This document shows positions 22,141 to 31,316 of a DNA stretch of 64,000 bases, one piece after another. Source of the stretch: Halomonas halodenitrificans DSM 735 (lineage in GTDB: Bacteria > Pseudomonadota > Gammaproteobacteria > Pseudomonadales > Halomonadaceae). Location: positions 1 through 64,000 of the forward strand of contig NZ_JHVH01000002.1 in assembly GCF_000620045.1 (NCBI RefSeq), in the 5' to 3' direction. Within the stretch, counting starts at the first letter, position 1. Every line of letters begins with the position of its first letter. Both the position numbers and the translations under genes were made by a program. The notes beneath the pieces are model-generated. The model ran no database searches, had not been told where the DNA came from, and saw only the letters and a program-made list of their open reading frames with translations.

Positions 22141-23175
22141 TCAGGGCATCAGCGCCGGCGCGGCGAGGCCGGCGTTCTCATCGAAGCCGAACATCAGGTT
22201 GAGGTTGTGGATCGCCTGACCCGAGGCGCCCTTGACCAGGTTGTCGATTACCGAGAGCACCACCACCATATCGCTGTTGGCGGGCCGGTGTACGGCGAGC
22301 CGACAGAGGTTGGCCCCCTTGACGCTACGGGTCTCCGGATGACTGCCCGGCGGCATCACGTCGACGAAGGGTTCGTCTGCGAAGCGTTGCTCGAATAGTG
22401 CCTGAAGATCGTCATGAGAGCCGTTGAGCCGACCGTAGAGGGTGGCATGGATGCCGCGAATCATGGGTGTCAGGTGAGGCACGAAGGTCAGGCCCACCGC
22501 CCGTCCGGCGGCATCGCTCAGTCCCTGGCGGATTTCCGGCAGGTGGCGATGGCCGCTGGCGCCATAGGCCTTCATGGATTCACTGGCCTCGGCCATCAGT
22601 GAAGGTACCTTGGCACCGCGGCCGGCACCGGTGACGCCGGACTTGCAGTCGGCAATGAGGTTATCGGCATCGATCAGGCCGGCCTCGAGCAGCGGCAGCA
22701 GGCCGAGTTGGACGGCGGTAGGATAGCAGCCGGGGACGGCGATCAGACGAGCCTCGCGAATCCTGTCGCGGTTGATCTCGGGCAGGCCATAGACCGCCTC
22801 ATCAAGCAGTTCGGGTGCCCCATGGGGCTGGCCGTACCAGTCGGCCCACTCGACGACATCACGCAGGCGGAAGTCCGCGGAGAGGTCGATGACGCGAGTG
22901 CCATGCTCCAGCAGCTCACCGGCCAGGGCGTGGGCGACGCCGTGGGGTGTGGCAAAGAACACGGCGTCACAGGCGCCGAGACGCCGGGCATCGGGTTCGC
23001 TGAAGGTCAGGCCATCATAGTGCCCGCGCAGATTGGGATAGAGGTCGGCGACGCTCAGGCCTGCTTCGGAGCGTGAGGTAATGGCTTCGACTTCCACCTC
23101 GGGATGCTGAGCCAGCAGCCTGAGCAGTTCGACACCGGTGTAACCGGTACCGCCGACGATTCCGACCTTGATCAC
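22141..23175 (-). CDS. argC: N-acetyl-gamma-glutamyl-phosphate reductase
   Basis: NADPH-dependent third step of arginine synthesis. At 344 residues it is full length. The N-terminus has the Rossmann motif [18 protein letters not shown]. The catalytic cysteine is Cys150 in [15 protein letters not shown], and the downstream segment [16 protein letters not shown] is also family-typical. This is the type I ArgC. No other arginine genes are in the window. Confidence 0.97.
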   Translation of the reverse strand: MIKVGIVGGTGYTGVELLRLLAQHPEVEVEAITSRSEAGLSVADLYPNLRGHYDGLTFSEPDARRLGACDAVFFATPHGVAHALAGELLEHGTRVIDLSADFRLRDVVEWADWYGQPHGAPELLDEAVYGLPEINRDRIREARLIAVPGCYPTAVQLGLLPLLEAGLIDADNLIADCKSGVTGAGRGAKVPSLMAEASESMKAYGASGHRHLPEIRQGLSDAAGRAVGLTFVPHLTPMIRGIHATLYGRLNGSHDDLQALFEQRFADEPFVDVMPPGSHPETRSVKGANLCRLAVHRPANSDMVVVLSVIDNLVKGASGQAIHNLNLMFGFDENAGLAAPALMP

Positions 23176-23284
23176 GGAAACCTCCTTGGATTGAGGGATG
23201 GTGGGCTGTCATCGCCCTGCAGGAATATGATACACAGGTGAAGGACCGGAGGGGTCGTCACTCAGTCGTAAAGGAAACCACGAC

Positions 23285-25126
23285 GTGCCGCGTTTGCCAC
23301 GCTTCGATGTCGGTCAAGGGCTGGAGCGCTTTCGCCACCAGCTTGCCAACGTGGATGCCTTGCCGCAACTCTGCGTTCTGGGTGTGATATCAGGAGTCTT
23401 GACCGGCGTCCTGATGGTGGGGTTTCGTAGCCTGTTGGATCTGGGGGGGCTATGGCTGTTTCCCACCGACAATCCCGAGGCATTCGAAGCCATCTCGCCG
23501 GTACTGCGTAGCCTGATGCCACTGGTAGCGGCGCTGCTGATCGGTCTGTGGATGTGGTTTCTCCCCCAGGCTCGTCGGCAGGTTGGCGTGGTACACGTGA
23601 TCGACCGCCTGGCCTATCATCAGGGTCGATTTCCGCTGCGCAACTGGCTGACTCAATGGTTGGTGGGTCAGGTCTCGGTGCTGGGGGGACTCTCCGCCGG
23701 CCGCGAGGGACCCGCCATTCACCTCGGTGCCGCCGCCTCCAGCGGCCTGGGTCAGCGCCTGCGCCTGCCCCACAACAGCCTGCGAGTGTTGGTCGCCTGT
23801 GGCACGGCGGCGGGTATCGCCGCCTCCTTCAACACGCCGATTGCCGGCGTTATCTTCGCCATGGAAGTGGTGATGATGGAGTACACCATCATCGGCTTCA
23901 TGCCGGTGATACTGGCTTCCACCATGGGGGCGGTGGTGGCACAGATGGTCTATGGGCCGGACCCGGCCATCGGCGTGCCCGACCTGCATCTCGCCTCTCT
24001 GCTCGACTTGCCATGGATCATCGTCAGTGCCCTGGTCGTCGGTCTGCTGGCCGGCCTGTTCGTCCGGGTCTCTCGTATGGGGCCGCGGCTGGCGACGTTT
24101 TCCCTGCCGCTACGCTTCTCGATGGCCGGCGCCGCCGTCGCCGTCGTGGCCTGGTGGTATCCTCAGGTGCAGGGCATGGGCTACGACACCCTGCAGGCAA
24201 CCCTTAGCGGTTCGGTGGCGGTGGATGTGTTGATCGCCGTGGCCATCGGCAAGCTGCTGCTGACGGCCGGTACCGTGGCCTGCGGAATTCCGGTGAGCAT
24301 CATCGGCCCGGTGCTGGTCGTGGGTGGGGCGGCCGGGGCATTGTGCGGTCTGACCGGCCAGTGGCTGTTGCCCATCGAGGCATCCGACCCGGCTCTCTAC
24401 GCCATGCTGGGCATGGCGGCGATGATGGGGGCGGTCCTGCAGGCACCGCTGGCGGCGCTCATGGCGCTGCTCGAGTTGACTCACAACCCGAATATCATCC
24501 TGCCCGGCATGCTGGCGGTGGTGGTTTCCTGTTTGACCTCGCGCCAGCTATGCCGTTGTAGTGGCTTTTTCGTGAGCGCGACGGGCCCGGGGCGCCATCC
24601 TCTTCAGCAACCTTTGATGCAGGCGCTCTCGCGGGTCTCGGTGCCGGCGGTGATGGAACGGCGGTTGGTGCGTACCCAGCGCATGGTCACCCGCGAAAAG
24701 GCTCACGCCTTGCTGGAGTCGGAGCCAGTGTGGATCCTGATCGAGCGTTCCAGCAGTGATAAGCCGGTGCTGGCGCTCGAGGCCGCTGACCTCGCCCGTT
24801 GGCTCAGCGAGCAGGCGGCGGAAAAGAAGAGTGCCGCAGGGGAAGGCGTGAAGGTCGAATCCGTCGAGGAGATGGCGGCGAGGAAGCGCAGGAAGAGCAA
24901 GGCGAAGACCGAATTGCCACCTGTGGATCTGCTGGAGATACCCGGTGTGCGCCTGGAGCTCGCGCCGATAGGATTGCAGGCCACCCTCTCCGAGGCATTC
25001 AGCAAGCTCAATGACTCGATGCTCGATGCGCTCTACGTTGAGCATGGTCATCGGCCGAAGCAGAAGCGGATTTCCGGTATCATTACGCGTGGCGCCATCG
25101 AACGTTTCTATCGCGTCGGTGACTGA
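23285..25126 (+). CDS. CLC-family chloride channel/transporter with C-terminal domain
   Basis: Membrane Cl-/H+ antiporter or chloride channel of the CLC family, 613 residues. It starts with a GTG (AAGGA eight bases upstream). Membrane helices cover roughly residues 30-430. The selectivity motif GREGPAIHLG is present, with the gating glutamate at residue 141; the first CLC motif is degenerate (VGVVHVIDRL region). After the channel, about 160 residues form a soluble tail with a Lys-rich linker (ARKRRKSKAK) and likely CBS-like segments, which are unusual in bacterial ClcA of E. coli type. Function as osmotic or acid-stress anion transport is inference. Confidence 0.9.
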   Translation: MPRLPRFDVGQGLERFRHQLANVDALPQLCVLGVISGVLTGVLMVGFRSLLDLGGLWLFPTDNPEAFEAISPVLRSLMPLVAALLIGLWMWFLPQARRQVGVVHVIDRLAYHQGRFPLRNWLTQWLVGQVSVLGGLSAGREGPAIHLGAAASSGLGQRLRLPHNSLRVLVACGTAAGIAASFNTPIAGVIFAMEVVMMEYTIIGFMPVILASTMGAVVAQMVYGPDPAIGVPDLHLASLLDLPWIIVSALVVGLLAGLFVRVSRMGPRLATFSLPLRFSMAGAAVAVVAWWYPQVQGMGYDTLQATLSGSVAVDVLIAVAIGKLLLTAGTVACGIPVSIIGPVLVVGGAAGALCGLTGQWLLPIEASDPALYAMLGMAAMMGAVLQAPLAALMALLELTHNPNIILPGMLAVVVSCLTSRQLCRCSGFFVSATGPGRHPLQQPLMQALSRVSVPAVMERRLVRTQRMVTREKAHALLESEPVWILIERSSSDKPVLALEAADLARWLSEQAAEKKSAAGEGVKVESVEEMAARKRRKSKAKTELPPVDLLEIPGVRLELAPIGLQATLSEAFSKLNDSMLDALYVEHGHRPKQKRISGIITRGAIERFYRVGD

Positions 25127-25166
25127 TGACGCCCTTCCATATTGTCCAGCTTCGCAAGGAATTCCC

Positions 25167-25598
25167 ATGTATCTGTGGTTCAAGGCCCTGCATCTTATCG
25201 CCATGGTGACCTGGTTCGCCGCCATGTTCTATCTGCCGCGGCTCTACGTCTATCACGCCCAGGCACGTGATCGTGGTGAACAGCAGGCGATTGACCACTT
25301 CCTGGTCATGGAGCGCAAGCTTTATCGAGGCATCATGACGCCCTCCATGATTGCCGTGCTGCTTTTCGGTGGAATCATGCTGGTGCTCAACCCCGGCTGG
25401 CTGGCCCAGGGCTGGATCCATGCCAAGCTCTTGCTGGTGGCATTGCTGGTAGGGTATCACCATGTCTGCCTGATCTATCTGAAGCAGTTTGCCGAGGCGC
25501 GCTGTCGGCGTGGTCATGTGTTCTTCCGCTGGTTCAACGAGTTGCCGGTGTTCGCCCTGCTGATCATCATCTTCCTCGCCGTGCTCAAGCCGTTCTGA
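25167..25598 (+). CDS. hemJ: Protoporphyrinogen IX oxidase HemJ
   Basis: Membrane-bound oxidase for the penultimate step of haem synthesis in bacteria that lack HemG and HemY. From the ATG at 25167 (AAGGA upstream) it is 143 residues with four predicted membrane helices. It starts MYLWFKALHLIAMVTWFAAM, with the conserved haem-ligating His9 in this segment, and contains FYLPRLYVYHA and YRGIMTPSM. The stop overlaps the thiD start as TGATG. hemL lies two genes downstream, giving a partial haem cluster. Confidence 0.93.
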   Translation: MYLWFKALHLIAMVTWFAAMFYLPRLYVYHAQARDRGEQQAIDHFLVMERKLYRGIMTPSMIAVLLFGGIMLVLNPGWLAQGWIHAKLLLVALLVGYHHVCLIYLKQFAEARCRRGHVFFRWFNELPVFALLIIIFLAVLKPF

Positions 25599-26443
25599 TG
25601 GCATCCAGCGTGAGTTACGAGCCCCATATGCCGGTGGTTCTGGTGCTGGCCGGCCATGATCCTACGGGTGGTGCCGGCCTGGTGGCCGACGCCGAAGCGG
25701 TGGCCGCCGGCGGAGGCTGGGCGGTAACCGTCCCCACCGCCCTGACGGTGCAGTCCTGCTCGGATGTGTTGCGGGTAGAACCCGCTGCCCCCGAGACCAT
25801 GCGCGCCAGCGTCGCCGCCCTCGAGGAGTTCGAGGTGGCGGCGATCAAGATCGGCCTGGTGGCTGACCTGGCGACCCTGGACGCCATCGGCGATATTCTC
25901 GAGGGCTTCCCCGGGGTGCCGGTAGTGGCTGACCCGGTGCTGAGCGCGGGAGGTGGAAAAGAGTTATCCACAATTGAGTTGGTCGATGCCTACCGCAGGA
26001 GGCTGTTGCCCAGAGTGGATGTTCTGACCCCCAATCGTGGTGAGCTGGCGCGGTTGTCCCCAGGCCTTCAGCAGGATACCGAGCGGGCCGTGGCACTGAT
26101 GCGGCTGGGTTGTCAGGCCGTGCTGATGACCGGAACCGATGATCCCGTGCCTGACGCTTCTGCGGATCGGGTAACCCATACACTGCACGCACCGGACCAG
26201 AGTCGTCAGTGGAACTGGCCGCGTCTGGCAGGATGCTTCCATGGCTCCGGCTGTACCATGGCGGCCTTCCTGGCGGCACGGCTGGCCGTTGGCGAGTCGC
26301 TGGTGGCAGCCTGTGAGCAGGCCCAGGCCTTTACCTGGGAAACCCTGGCACATGGTTGGCGACCCGGAGATGGACAGTCACTGCCGCGACGCCTGTGGCG
26401 TCTGTCAACGATGTCCGGCGTCGGGCCGTCCACTTCTTCTTGA
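25598..26443 (+). CDS. thiD: Hydroxymethylpyrimidine / phosphomethylpyrimidine kinase
   Basis: Phosphorylates HMP and HMP-P for thiamine synthesis. The 281-residue ribokinase-fold protein has LAGHDPTGGAGLVADAEAVA near the N-terminus and the anion-hole/catalytic region FHGSGCTMAAFLAARLA (residues about 209-225). The C-terminal 20 residues (MSGVGPSTSS end) are unrelated to the family and probably just a tail. It is coupled to hemJ by a one-base overlap. A thiD-hemL pairing is common in gammaproteobacteria, usually with thiE between; thiE is absent here. The coding sequence contains a perfect DnaA box (25964-25972). Confidence 0.93.
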   Translation: MASSVSYEPHMPVVLVLAGHDPTGGAGLVADAEAVAAGGGWAVTVPTALTVQSCSDVLRVEPAAPETMRASVAALEEFEVAAIKIGLVADLATLDAIGDILEGFPGVPVVADPVLSAGGGKELSTIELVDAYRRRLLPRVDVLTPNRGELARLSPGLQQDTERAVALMRLGCQAVLMTGTDDPVPDASADRVTHTLHAPDQSRQWNWPRLAGCFHGSGCTMAAFLAARLAVGESLVAACEQAQAFTWETLAHGWRPGDGQSLPRRLWRLSTMSGVGPSTSS

Positions 26444-26556
26444 GAAGGGGATGGTCTTTGGCGGCCGGAGCATCGAGAATGTGATCAAGGAACGGGGAAG
26501 CCATCTTGGCGCATGTATTGGCGACGTTTACCGCCTTTTCACTCCCTGTGAATAGC

Positions 26557-26577
26557 TTATCCAGAGAATTATCCACA
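26557..26577 (+). promoter_or_regulatory. Two DnaA-box-like 9-mers upstream of hemL
   Basis: TTATCCAGA (26557-26565) and a perfect TTATCCACA (26569-26577) stand in the same orientation, 12 bp apart, 20-40 bp before the hemL ATG. They could bind DnaA or be chance matches. A third perfect box lies inside thiD about 600 bp upstream. Confidence 0.4.
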
Positions 26578-26597
26578 GCTTTGAGGACAGGATACCT

Positions 26598-27890
26598 ATG
26601 ACGACCTCCGCCCAGCTTTTTGCTCAGGCCTGCCGGCATATCCCCGGCGGGGTCAACTCCCCGGTACGGGCCTTCAAGGGACTACAGCGTCCACCGGTGT
26701 TCATGGAGCGCGCCCAGGGAGCCTATCTGTTCGATGTGGAAGGTAAGCGCTATGTGGACTATGTGGGTTCCTGGGGGCCGATGATTACCGGACACGCCGA
26801 TCCCGAGGTGCTGGGCGCGGTGCGCGGGCGACTCGATAACGGGCTCTCCTTCGGCACCCCTACCGCCATCGAGACCACCATGGCGGACCTGATCTGCGAG
26901 ATGATCCCCTCCATCGAGATGGTCCGCATGGTCAACTCCGGCACCGAAGCCACCATGTCGGCGATTCGTCTTGCGCGAGGCGTCACCGGGCGCGACAAGA
27001 TCGTCAAGTTCGAGGGCAACTACCATGGCCATTCCGATTCGCTGTTGGTCAAGGCGGGGTCGGGAGCACTGACCCACGGCGAGCCGAGTTCTCCGGGGGT
27101 ACCGGCATCCCTGGCCGAGCACACCATCACCCTGGCCTACAATGATATCGATGCCGTGGAGGAGTGCTTCGAGGAAATCGGCGATCAGGTGGCCTGTATC
27201 ATCGTCGAGCCAGTGGCCGGAAACATGAATTGTATTCCGCCCCAGCCCGGCTTCCTGGAGTGCCTGCGTCGGGTCTGTAATGCCCACGAGAGCGTGTTGA
27301 TCTTCGACGAGGTGATGACCGGCTTTCGCGTGGCCATGGGCGGTGCCCAGGCCCACTATGGCGTGCGTCCCGACCTCACTTGCCTGGGCAAGATCGTCGG
27401 TGGCGGCATGCCGGTGGGTGCCTTCGGGGGGAGTGAGGCTCTCATGTCCAATATCTCGCCGTTGGGTCCCATCTACCAGGCGGGCACCCTCGCCGGCAAT
27501 CCACTGGCCATGGCGGCGGGCATCACGCTTCTCGGCAAGTTGCGTGAGCCCGGTTTCCATGATGCCCTGGCTCAGCGAGTCGAGACTCTCTGCCACGGCC
27601 TGCAGGAGCGTGCCGATGCCGCCGGCGTGGAGATGATCACCCAGCGTGCCGGCGGCATGTTCGGTCTCTTTTTCACCGGCCAGAGCCGGGTCGATAACTT
27701 CGGCCAGACTACCGCCTGCGATGCCGATGCCTTCCGCCGCTTCTTCTCGGCGATGCTCGACGAGGGCGTCTATCTGTCGCCGTCGGCCTATGAGGCGGGC
27801 TTCATGTCCAGTGCCCATACGCCGGAAGATATCCAGTTCACCCTGGATGCCGCGGAGAAGGCCTTTGCGGCCATGCAGCGTCAGGACTGA
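26598..27890 (+). CDS. hemL: Glutamate-1-semialdehyde 2,1-aminomutase
   Basis: PLP enzyme that makes 5-aminolevulinate in the C5 pathway of haem synthesis. The 430-residue protein is full length. It has [13 protein letters not shown] at the N-terminus, the cofactor region [16 protein letters not shown], the aspartate of [11 protein letters not shown] and the PLP-binding Lys265 in [26 protein letters not shown] precedes the ATG. It follows thiD by about 150 bp. Confidence 0.98.
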   Translation: MTTSAQLFAQACRHIPGGVNSPVRAFKGLQRPPVFMERAQGAYLFDVEGKRYVDYVGSWGPMITGHADPEVLGAVRGRLDNGLSFGTPTAIETTMADLICEMIPSIEMVRMVNSGTEATMSAIRLARGVTGRDKIVKFEGNYHGHSDSLLVKAGSGALTHGEPSSPGVPASLAEHTITLAYNDIDAVEECFEEIGDQVACIIVEPVAGNMNCIPPQPGFLECLRRVCNAHESVLIFDEVMTGFRVAMGGAQAHYGVRPDLTCLGKIVGGGMPVGAFGGSEALMSNISPLGPIYQAGTLAGNPLAMAAGITLLGKLREPGFHDALAQRVETLCHGLQERADAAGVEMITQRAGGMFGLFFTGQSRVDNFGQTTACDADAFRRFFSAMLDEGVYLSPSAYEAGFMSSAHTPEDIQFTLDAAEKAFAAMQRQD

Positions 27891-27923
27891 CGCCTTACCG
27901 AATCACCAGCGGGAGAATTCTCC

Positions 27924-29186
27924 ATGCGTCATACCTTGGACGTCGACAGGGCCAATAGTGGTGAAAGCCTGGAGCTTGAAACACTCATCGATGCCCTGGT
28001 GGCCTATCACCGCGGAGCGGCTTCACACGACGCCGAGGCACAGGATGCCGGTCAGCCGTTGACGTTGACCATGACGGCCGAATTGGCGGAGATCCGGGAG
28101 GCCCTGTGGGACGAAGGAGAGCGTGAGCGGCTCGACCAGCTGGGAGACTGGCTGAAGCAGGATCTGACACGCCTGATGCCGATCCTCGAGGCTCGCGCCG
28201 CTCGCCGAACGCCGAGCTGGGCGCTGGGCCATTCGGCCAGCCGGCTTTGTCACGACGGTCGTCCGCTACTGGTCAATGCCATCGGGCGCGACCTGGAGGT
28301 GCCGGGAGCCGAACTGGCCGATGACCCCGCCAGCGATCTGGCAGCCCTGCTGGTCGGCCTGGAGGGGCGCGAGACCCCGGAGCTGACGCGGTTGGCACTG
28401 GACCGCTATCTGCGTCACTCGGGGGACTACGAGATCTCCCGACTGCTCTCCCTGTTCGGGACCTGCCATGCCCTGACTGCCGCCAGGCGTGCCCTGCGTC
28501 GCTGTCTCGACGAGAAACTCGGACTGGAACAGCCTGCCCTGCTGGCCGAAAGCATGGCCGAGTGCCGTCGTTATCTCGAGCTTGCCGAACGCATCGCCGA
28601 GTTTCGCTTTCCGCCGTTGATAATTGCCGTGGGGGTCTCGGGCAGTGGCAAGAGTCGTTTTACCCGCGAGCTGGTCACCGGCCTGGGTGCGATTCGTGTC
28701 AGCTCCGAGGCCGAGCGACAGCGGCTGGTACAGGCCGATGACAGCTCAGCTCATCCACAAGGGGATTTCGCCCCGGGGGTTGTGGGTATCTTCAGTGAGG
28801 CGGCCACCATGGCGACCTATCGCCGGCTTGCCAGCTGTGCCGGCTATCTGCTGGATGCCGGTGTTCCCGCCTGTGTGGATGCTACCTGCCTGACCCGCGC
28901 TCAGCGCGATCTGTTGCGCCAGCAGGCAGAGGCACGTGGTCTGCCCTGTCTGCTGGTCAACTTCGAAGCCGATGACGCCACCCTGCGACGGCGCATCGAG
29001 AAGCGTGCCGGACGGCAGGGAGTCGCCGTCGAAGAGAGTCTCGCCGTACTGGCTCAACAGCAGCAGCGTTTCGAGCCGTTCGGGGACGAAGAACGCCTGC
29101 ACCTGGTACATCTCGATACCACTGCCGGAAATGCTGGTGAGCTTCTGGCAGACTTGGTGAATGAACATGTCAGGCTTTCTGGCTAA
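27924..29186 (+). CDS. P-loop kinase-like protein with APH-like N-terminal half
   Basis: The 420-residue protein has two parts. Residues about 1-220 are helical and recall the C-terminal half of aminoglycoside-phosphotransferase-like domains in COG2187-type fusion proteins, but I see no intact HxD catalytic loop. Residues 230-420 form a P-loop kinase domain (AAA_33/zeta-like) with Walker A GVSGSGKS at 237-244, a possible Walker B-like VPACVDATCL, and the arginine-rich LRRRIEKRAGRQG lid. The substrate is unknown. It starts 33 bp after hemL and may be cotranscribed with it. An alternative reading is a small-molecule kinase with an unrelated helical domain. Confidence 0.75.
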   Translation: MRHTLDVDRANSGESLELETLIDALVAYHRGAASHDAEAQDAGQPLTLTMTAELAEIREALWDEGERERLDQLGDWLKQDLTRLMPILEARAARRTPSWALGHSASRLCHDGRPLLVNAIGRDLEVPGAELADDPASDLAALLVGLEGRETPELTRLALDRYLRHSGDYEISRLLSLFGTCHALTAARRALRRCLDEKLGLEQPALLAESMAECRRYLELAERIAEFRFPPLIIAVGVSGSGKSRFTRELVTGLGAIRVSSEAERQRLVQADDSSAHPQGDFAPGVVGIFSEAATMATYRRLASCAGYLLDAGVPACVDATCLTRAQRDLLRQQAEARGLPCLLVNFEADDATLRRRIEKRAGRQGVAVEESLAVLAQQQQRFEPFGDEERLHLVHLDTTAGNAGELLADLVNEHVRLSG

Positions 29187-29539
29187 TGCATAGAGATCGA
29201 TTTCAATAATTCTTCACTGGAGGAAACATGAGAAAGTATTGACTCTATGGTTCATGAGCGCCTCTGTCGATATTTCCTGCCACGCTGTTGGAGATACAGG
29301 CACGAGTACGAAAAACATCAACTCGTGGAATGGTTTGATACAGCCCATTATCGATGGAGGCTCCGGGCTGAGTCTTCTGCATCTCCCGGGGGGTTCCATT
29401 ATGGCCGAGTTCTTGTCCTGGATTCCTCTTCCCCAGAATTTTTATCGCCATCATTCAACGTTTTCTTATCAATGTCATCAGAGGGGCTCGCTGGTGGCGT
29501 CAGGGCTTTGCCACTACAGCATGATGATCCTGAAGTGTT
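29187..29539. other. Gap with no convincing gene; possible gene remnant
   Basis: The stretch is richer in A and T than its neighbours. A near-perfect ribosome site (GGAGGAAAC) precedes an ATG at 29228, but this frame stops after four codons (MRKY). Frames starting soon after run on for 130-145 codons into the 3' end of the next gene, without recognisable motifs. This could be the wreck of a gene lost by a frameshift, or leader sequence. Confidence 0.35.
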
Positions 29540-30244
29540 TCATACGGATCTTTCCTGGAATTTTACCGAGTTCAACTTTTGTTTTTGTAAAGCAGCCAGC
29601 GGTGGAGGGGCCCCCAAATTCTGTCTTGCCCAATTGGCGGCTTGAATCCTGTTATTTACATCAATTTTTTTAAATATATTATAAAGATGAGATTTTACGG
29701 TGTTTTCACTGACAAATAAACTTTCAGATATTTCTGAATTTGAAAAACCGGATCCCAAGAGATTTAGAATTTCTATTTCTCGCTGAGTGAGCCCGCAGGC
29801 AGGCCGATAAGAATTGAATTGCTGTTTCCTCAAAAGCTCTATAATTCTTGTCATCAGTGGGCGAGACATCCACAGGTTGCCTTCGAAAATTGACTCCAAT
29901 CCCTTGCAGATAAGATCGAGCGCATCAGTTCGATAAAATATTCCGCTCAAATGAAGGAATGAAAGAAGGTTTACAGCATGTTCTTCGTCTTTTAAATTAA
30001 ATGCGGCTACTTTATAGTTTTCGGCTTCGATCAAGTGGCTATACCACTCCTGCATGTTTTTTTCATTTATATGATCTGAGTCAAGGAGTATTATTGTAGG
30101 ATTTTCTCCTAATGGTTTAATATTTTCACATGGCGATAAGACATTGATTGGCCTTTCCAATCTCTCAGAAATGTAATTCACAAACAGCTGTGTCTGAGGA
30201 TTCTGGTTAGTTATCAGAAGTACGTTCTCATTCGCTGTTTGCAT
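29540..30244 (-). CDS. LuxR-type regulator of the VpsT/CsgD family
   Basis: DNA-binding regulator, probably of biofilm matrix genes. The 234-residue protein has a receiver-like N-terminal domain without a clear phospho-acceptor set (LLDSDHI near residue 53) and a C-terminal LuxR helix-turn-helix (LTQREIEILNLLGSGFSNSE ... SENTVKSHLYNIFKK, residues about 152-193). Similarity to CsgD is strong in SENTVKSHLYNIFKKI and WARQNL. Residues 125-128 are WMSR, which fits the W[FLM][TS]R motif by which VpsT binds cyclic di-GMP, whereas CsgD has YF[TS]Q. AGAGG precedes the ATG. The gene is AT-rich compared with its neighbours, suggesting transfer. Confidence 0.88.
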   Translation of the reverse strand: MQTANENVLLITNQNPQTQLFVNYISERLERPINVLSPCENIKPLGENPTIILLDSDHINEKNMQEWYSHLIEAENYKVAAFNLKDEEHAVNLLSFLHLSGIFYRTDALDLICKGLESIFEGNLWMSRPLMTRIIELLRKQQFNSYRPACGLTQREIEILNLLGSGFSNSEISESLFVSENTVKSHLYNIFKKIDVNNRIQAANWARQNLGAPPPLAALQKQKLNSVKFQERSV

Positions 30245-30683
30245 TTTGCTTGCCTCTAATTATGCATATACTGGCTCAGGGTGAAGCTGAATTTACTTTT
30301 TCCCTAGAATGTTGGTACAAAAGTATCTTTTCGTAAAGTTATGTTTCATATGGTTTTTATAGCACCCGAAGCATGAGTTTTCTAGTGCTTTAATGTGTCG
30401 ATCATTTAACGCCTTAAGCTTATGTGTAACTTTTTGATATTCAAATAATTTATTGGATGCCTCGCTTTTCCGGTCACCCGTATGGCGTCGGCATGGTGGC
30501 TTTTTCCCGTTCCGTTCATGAGGAATCGCGGGTCGCGAATGGTGTCTTCTGATGCTCCCTTCAGTAGGGTTGGCTACCACTTTGCCGACGGCGTCGAGTC
30601 GAACGGCGAGCCGGGATTTTGTTACCATCTTGCATTGAGCTTGCTAAGCTCCTATCCATCCATTTTGGGCCCTGGAGAGCTCG
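30245..30683. other. AT-rich intergenic region between the VpsT-like gene and rdgB
   Basis: No gene is certain. The 30250-30470 part is strongly AT-rich, while the remainder returns to host composition, so a composition boundary lies near 30470. A minus-strand open frame ends at 30293 with a Lys-rich, possibly genuine tail (KLFEYQKVTHKLKALNDRH) but its upstream part lies in host-like sequence. It is listed as doubtful. Confidence 0.5.
30630..30658 (+). promoter_or_regulatory. Possible sigma70 promoter of rdgB
   Basis: TTGCAT at 30630-30635 and TATCCA at 30653-30658 are separated by 17 bases, about 25 bp before the rdgB ATG. The -10 is a moderate match only. Confidence 0.35.
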
Positions 30684-31316
30684 ATGCCTTATATTCCCTT
30701 TTCTCCAGTTCAGCTACAGCTGGTGCTGGCCAGCGGCAATGCCGGGAAGCTGCGCGAATTCGAGCAACTGCTGGAGCCACTGGGGTTGCAGGTTCATCCT
30801 CAGTCGGACTTCGCCGTCTCCGAGGTAGAGGAGAGTGGCCTTACCTTTGTGGAAAACGCCCTGCTCAAGGCGCGTGAGGCCAGCCGGATGAGCGGCCTGC
30901 CGGCCCTGGCCGACGACTCGGGTCTCGAGGTCGATGCTCTGGACGGGGCTCCGGGTATCCATTCCGCCCGCTATGCGGGCGAGCCGAAGAGCGATGCGCG
31001 TAACAACGCCCGGTTGCTCGAGGCATTGGCCGAGGTGCCCGAAGGAGCACGCACGGCGCGTTACTGGTGTGTACTGGTGCATCTACGCCATCCCGAAGAC
31101 CCGGTGCCGCGAATCGTGCAGTGCAGCTGGGAGGGGGAGGTCCTCTCCCATCCGCGTGGCGAGGGCGGCTTCGGCTATGATCCGCTCTTCTGGCTTCCCG
31201 ATCAGGGCATGAGCGCCGCCGAGCTTCCCGTGTCGGAAAAGAATCGTCTGAGTCATCGCGGGCGGGCCCTGCAGACACTGGTCGAGCAGTTCCGCCGGCT
31301 TGGCGGAGCCCAGTGA
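30684..31316 (+). CDS. rdgB: dITP/XTP pyrophosphatase (RdgB/HAM1 family)
   Basis: Removes non-canonical purine nucleotides from the dNTP pool. The 210-residue protein has LVLASGNAGKLREFEQLL (substrate-binding SxNxxK), GLTFVENALLKARE and the catalytic/metal region ALADDSGLEVDALDGAPG, then HSARYAG. A C-terminal SHRGRAL also matches the family. Its stop codon overlaps the hemW start by one base, and the rdgB-hemW pair is standard in gammaproteobacteria. Confidence 0.97.
   Translation: MPYIPFSPVQLQLVLASGNAGKLREFEQLLEPLGLQVHPQSDFAVSEVEESGLTFVENALLKAREASRMSGLPALADDSGLEVDALDGAPGIHSARYAGEPKSDARNNARLLEALAEVPEGARTARYWCVLVHLRHPEDPVPRIVQCSWEGEVLSHPRGEGGFGYDPLFWLPDQGMSAAELPVSEKNRLSHRGRALQTLVEQFRRLGGAQ

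Noticed and set aside
29239..29673. 145-codon plus-strand frame before and inside the VpsT-like gene
   Set aside because: It overlaps the 3' end of a clear gene, has no motif, and is kept only as a possible remnant.
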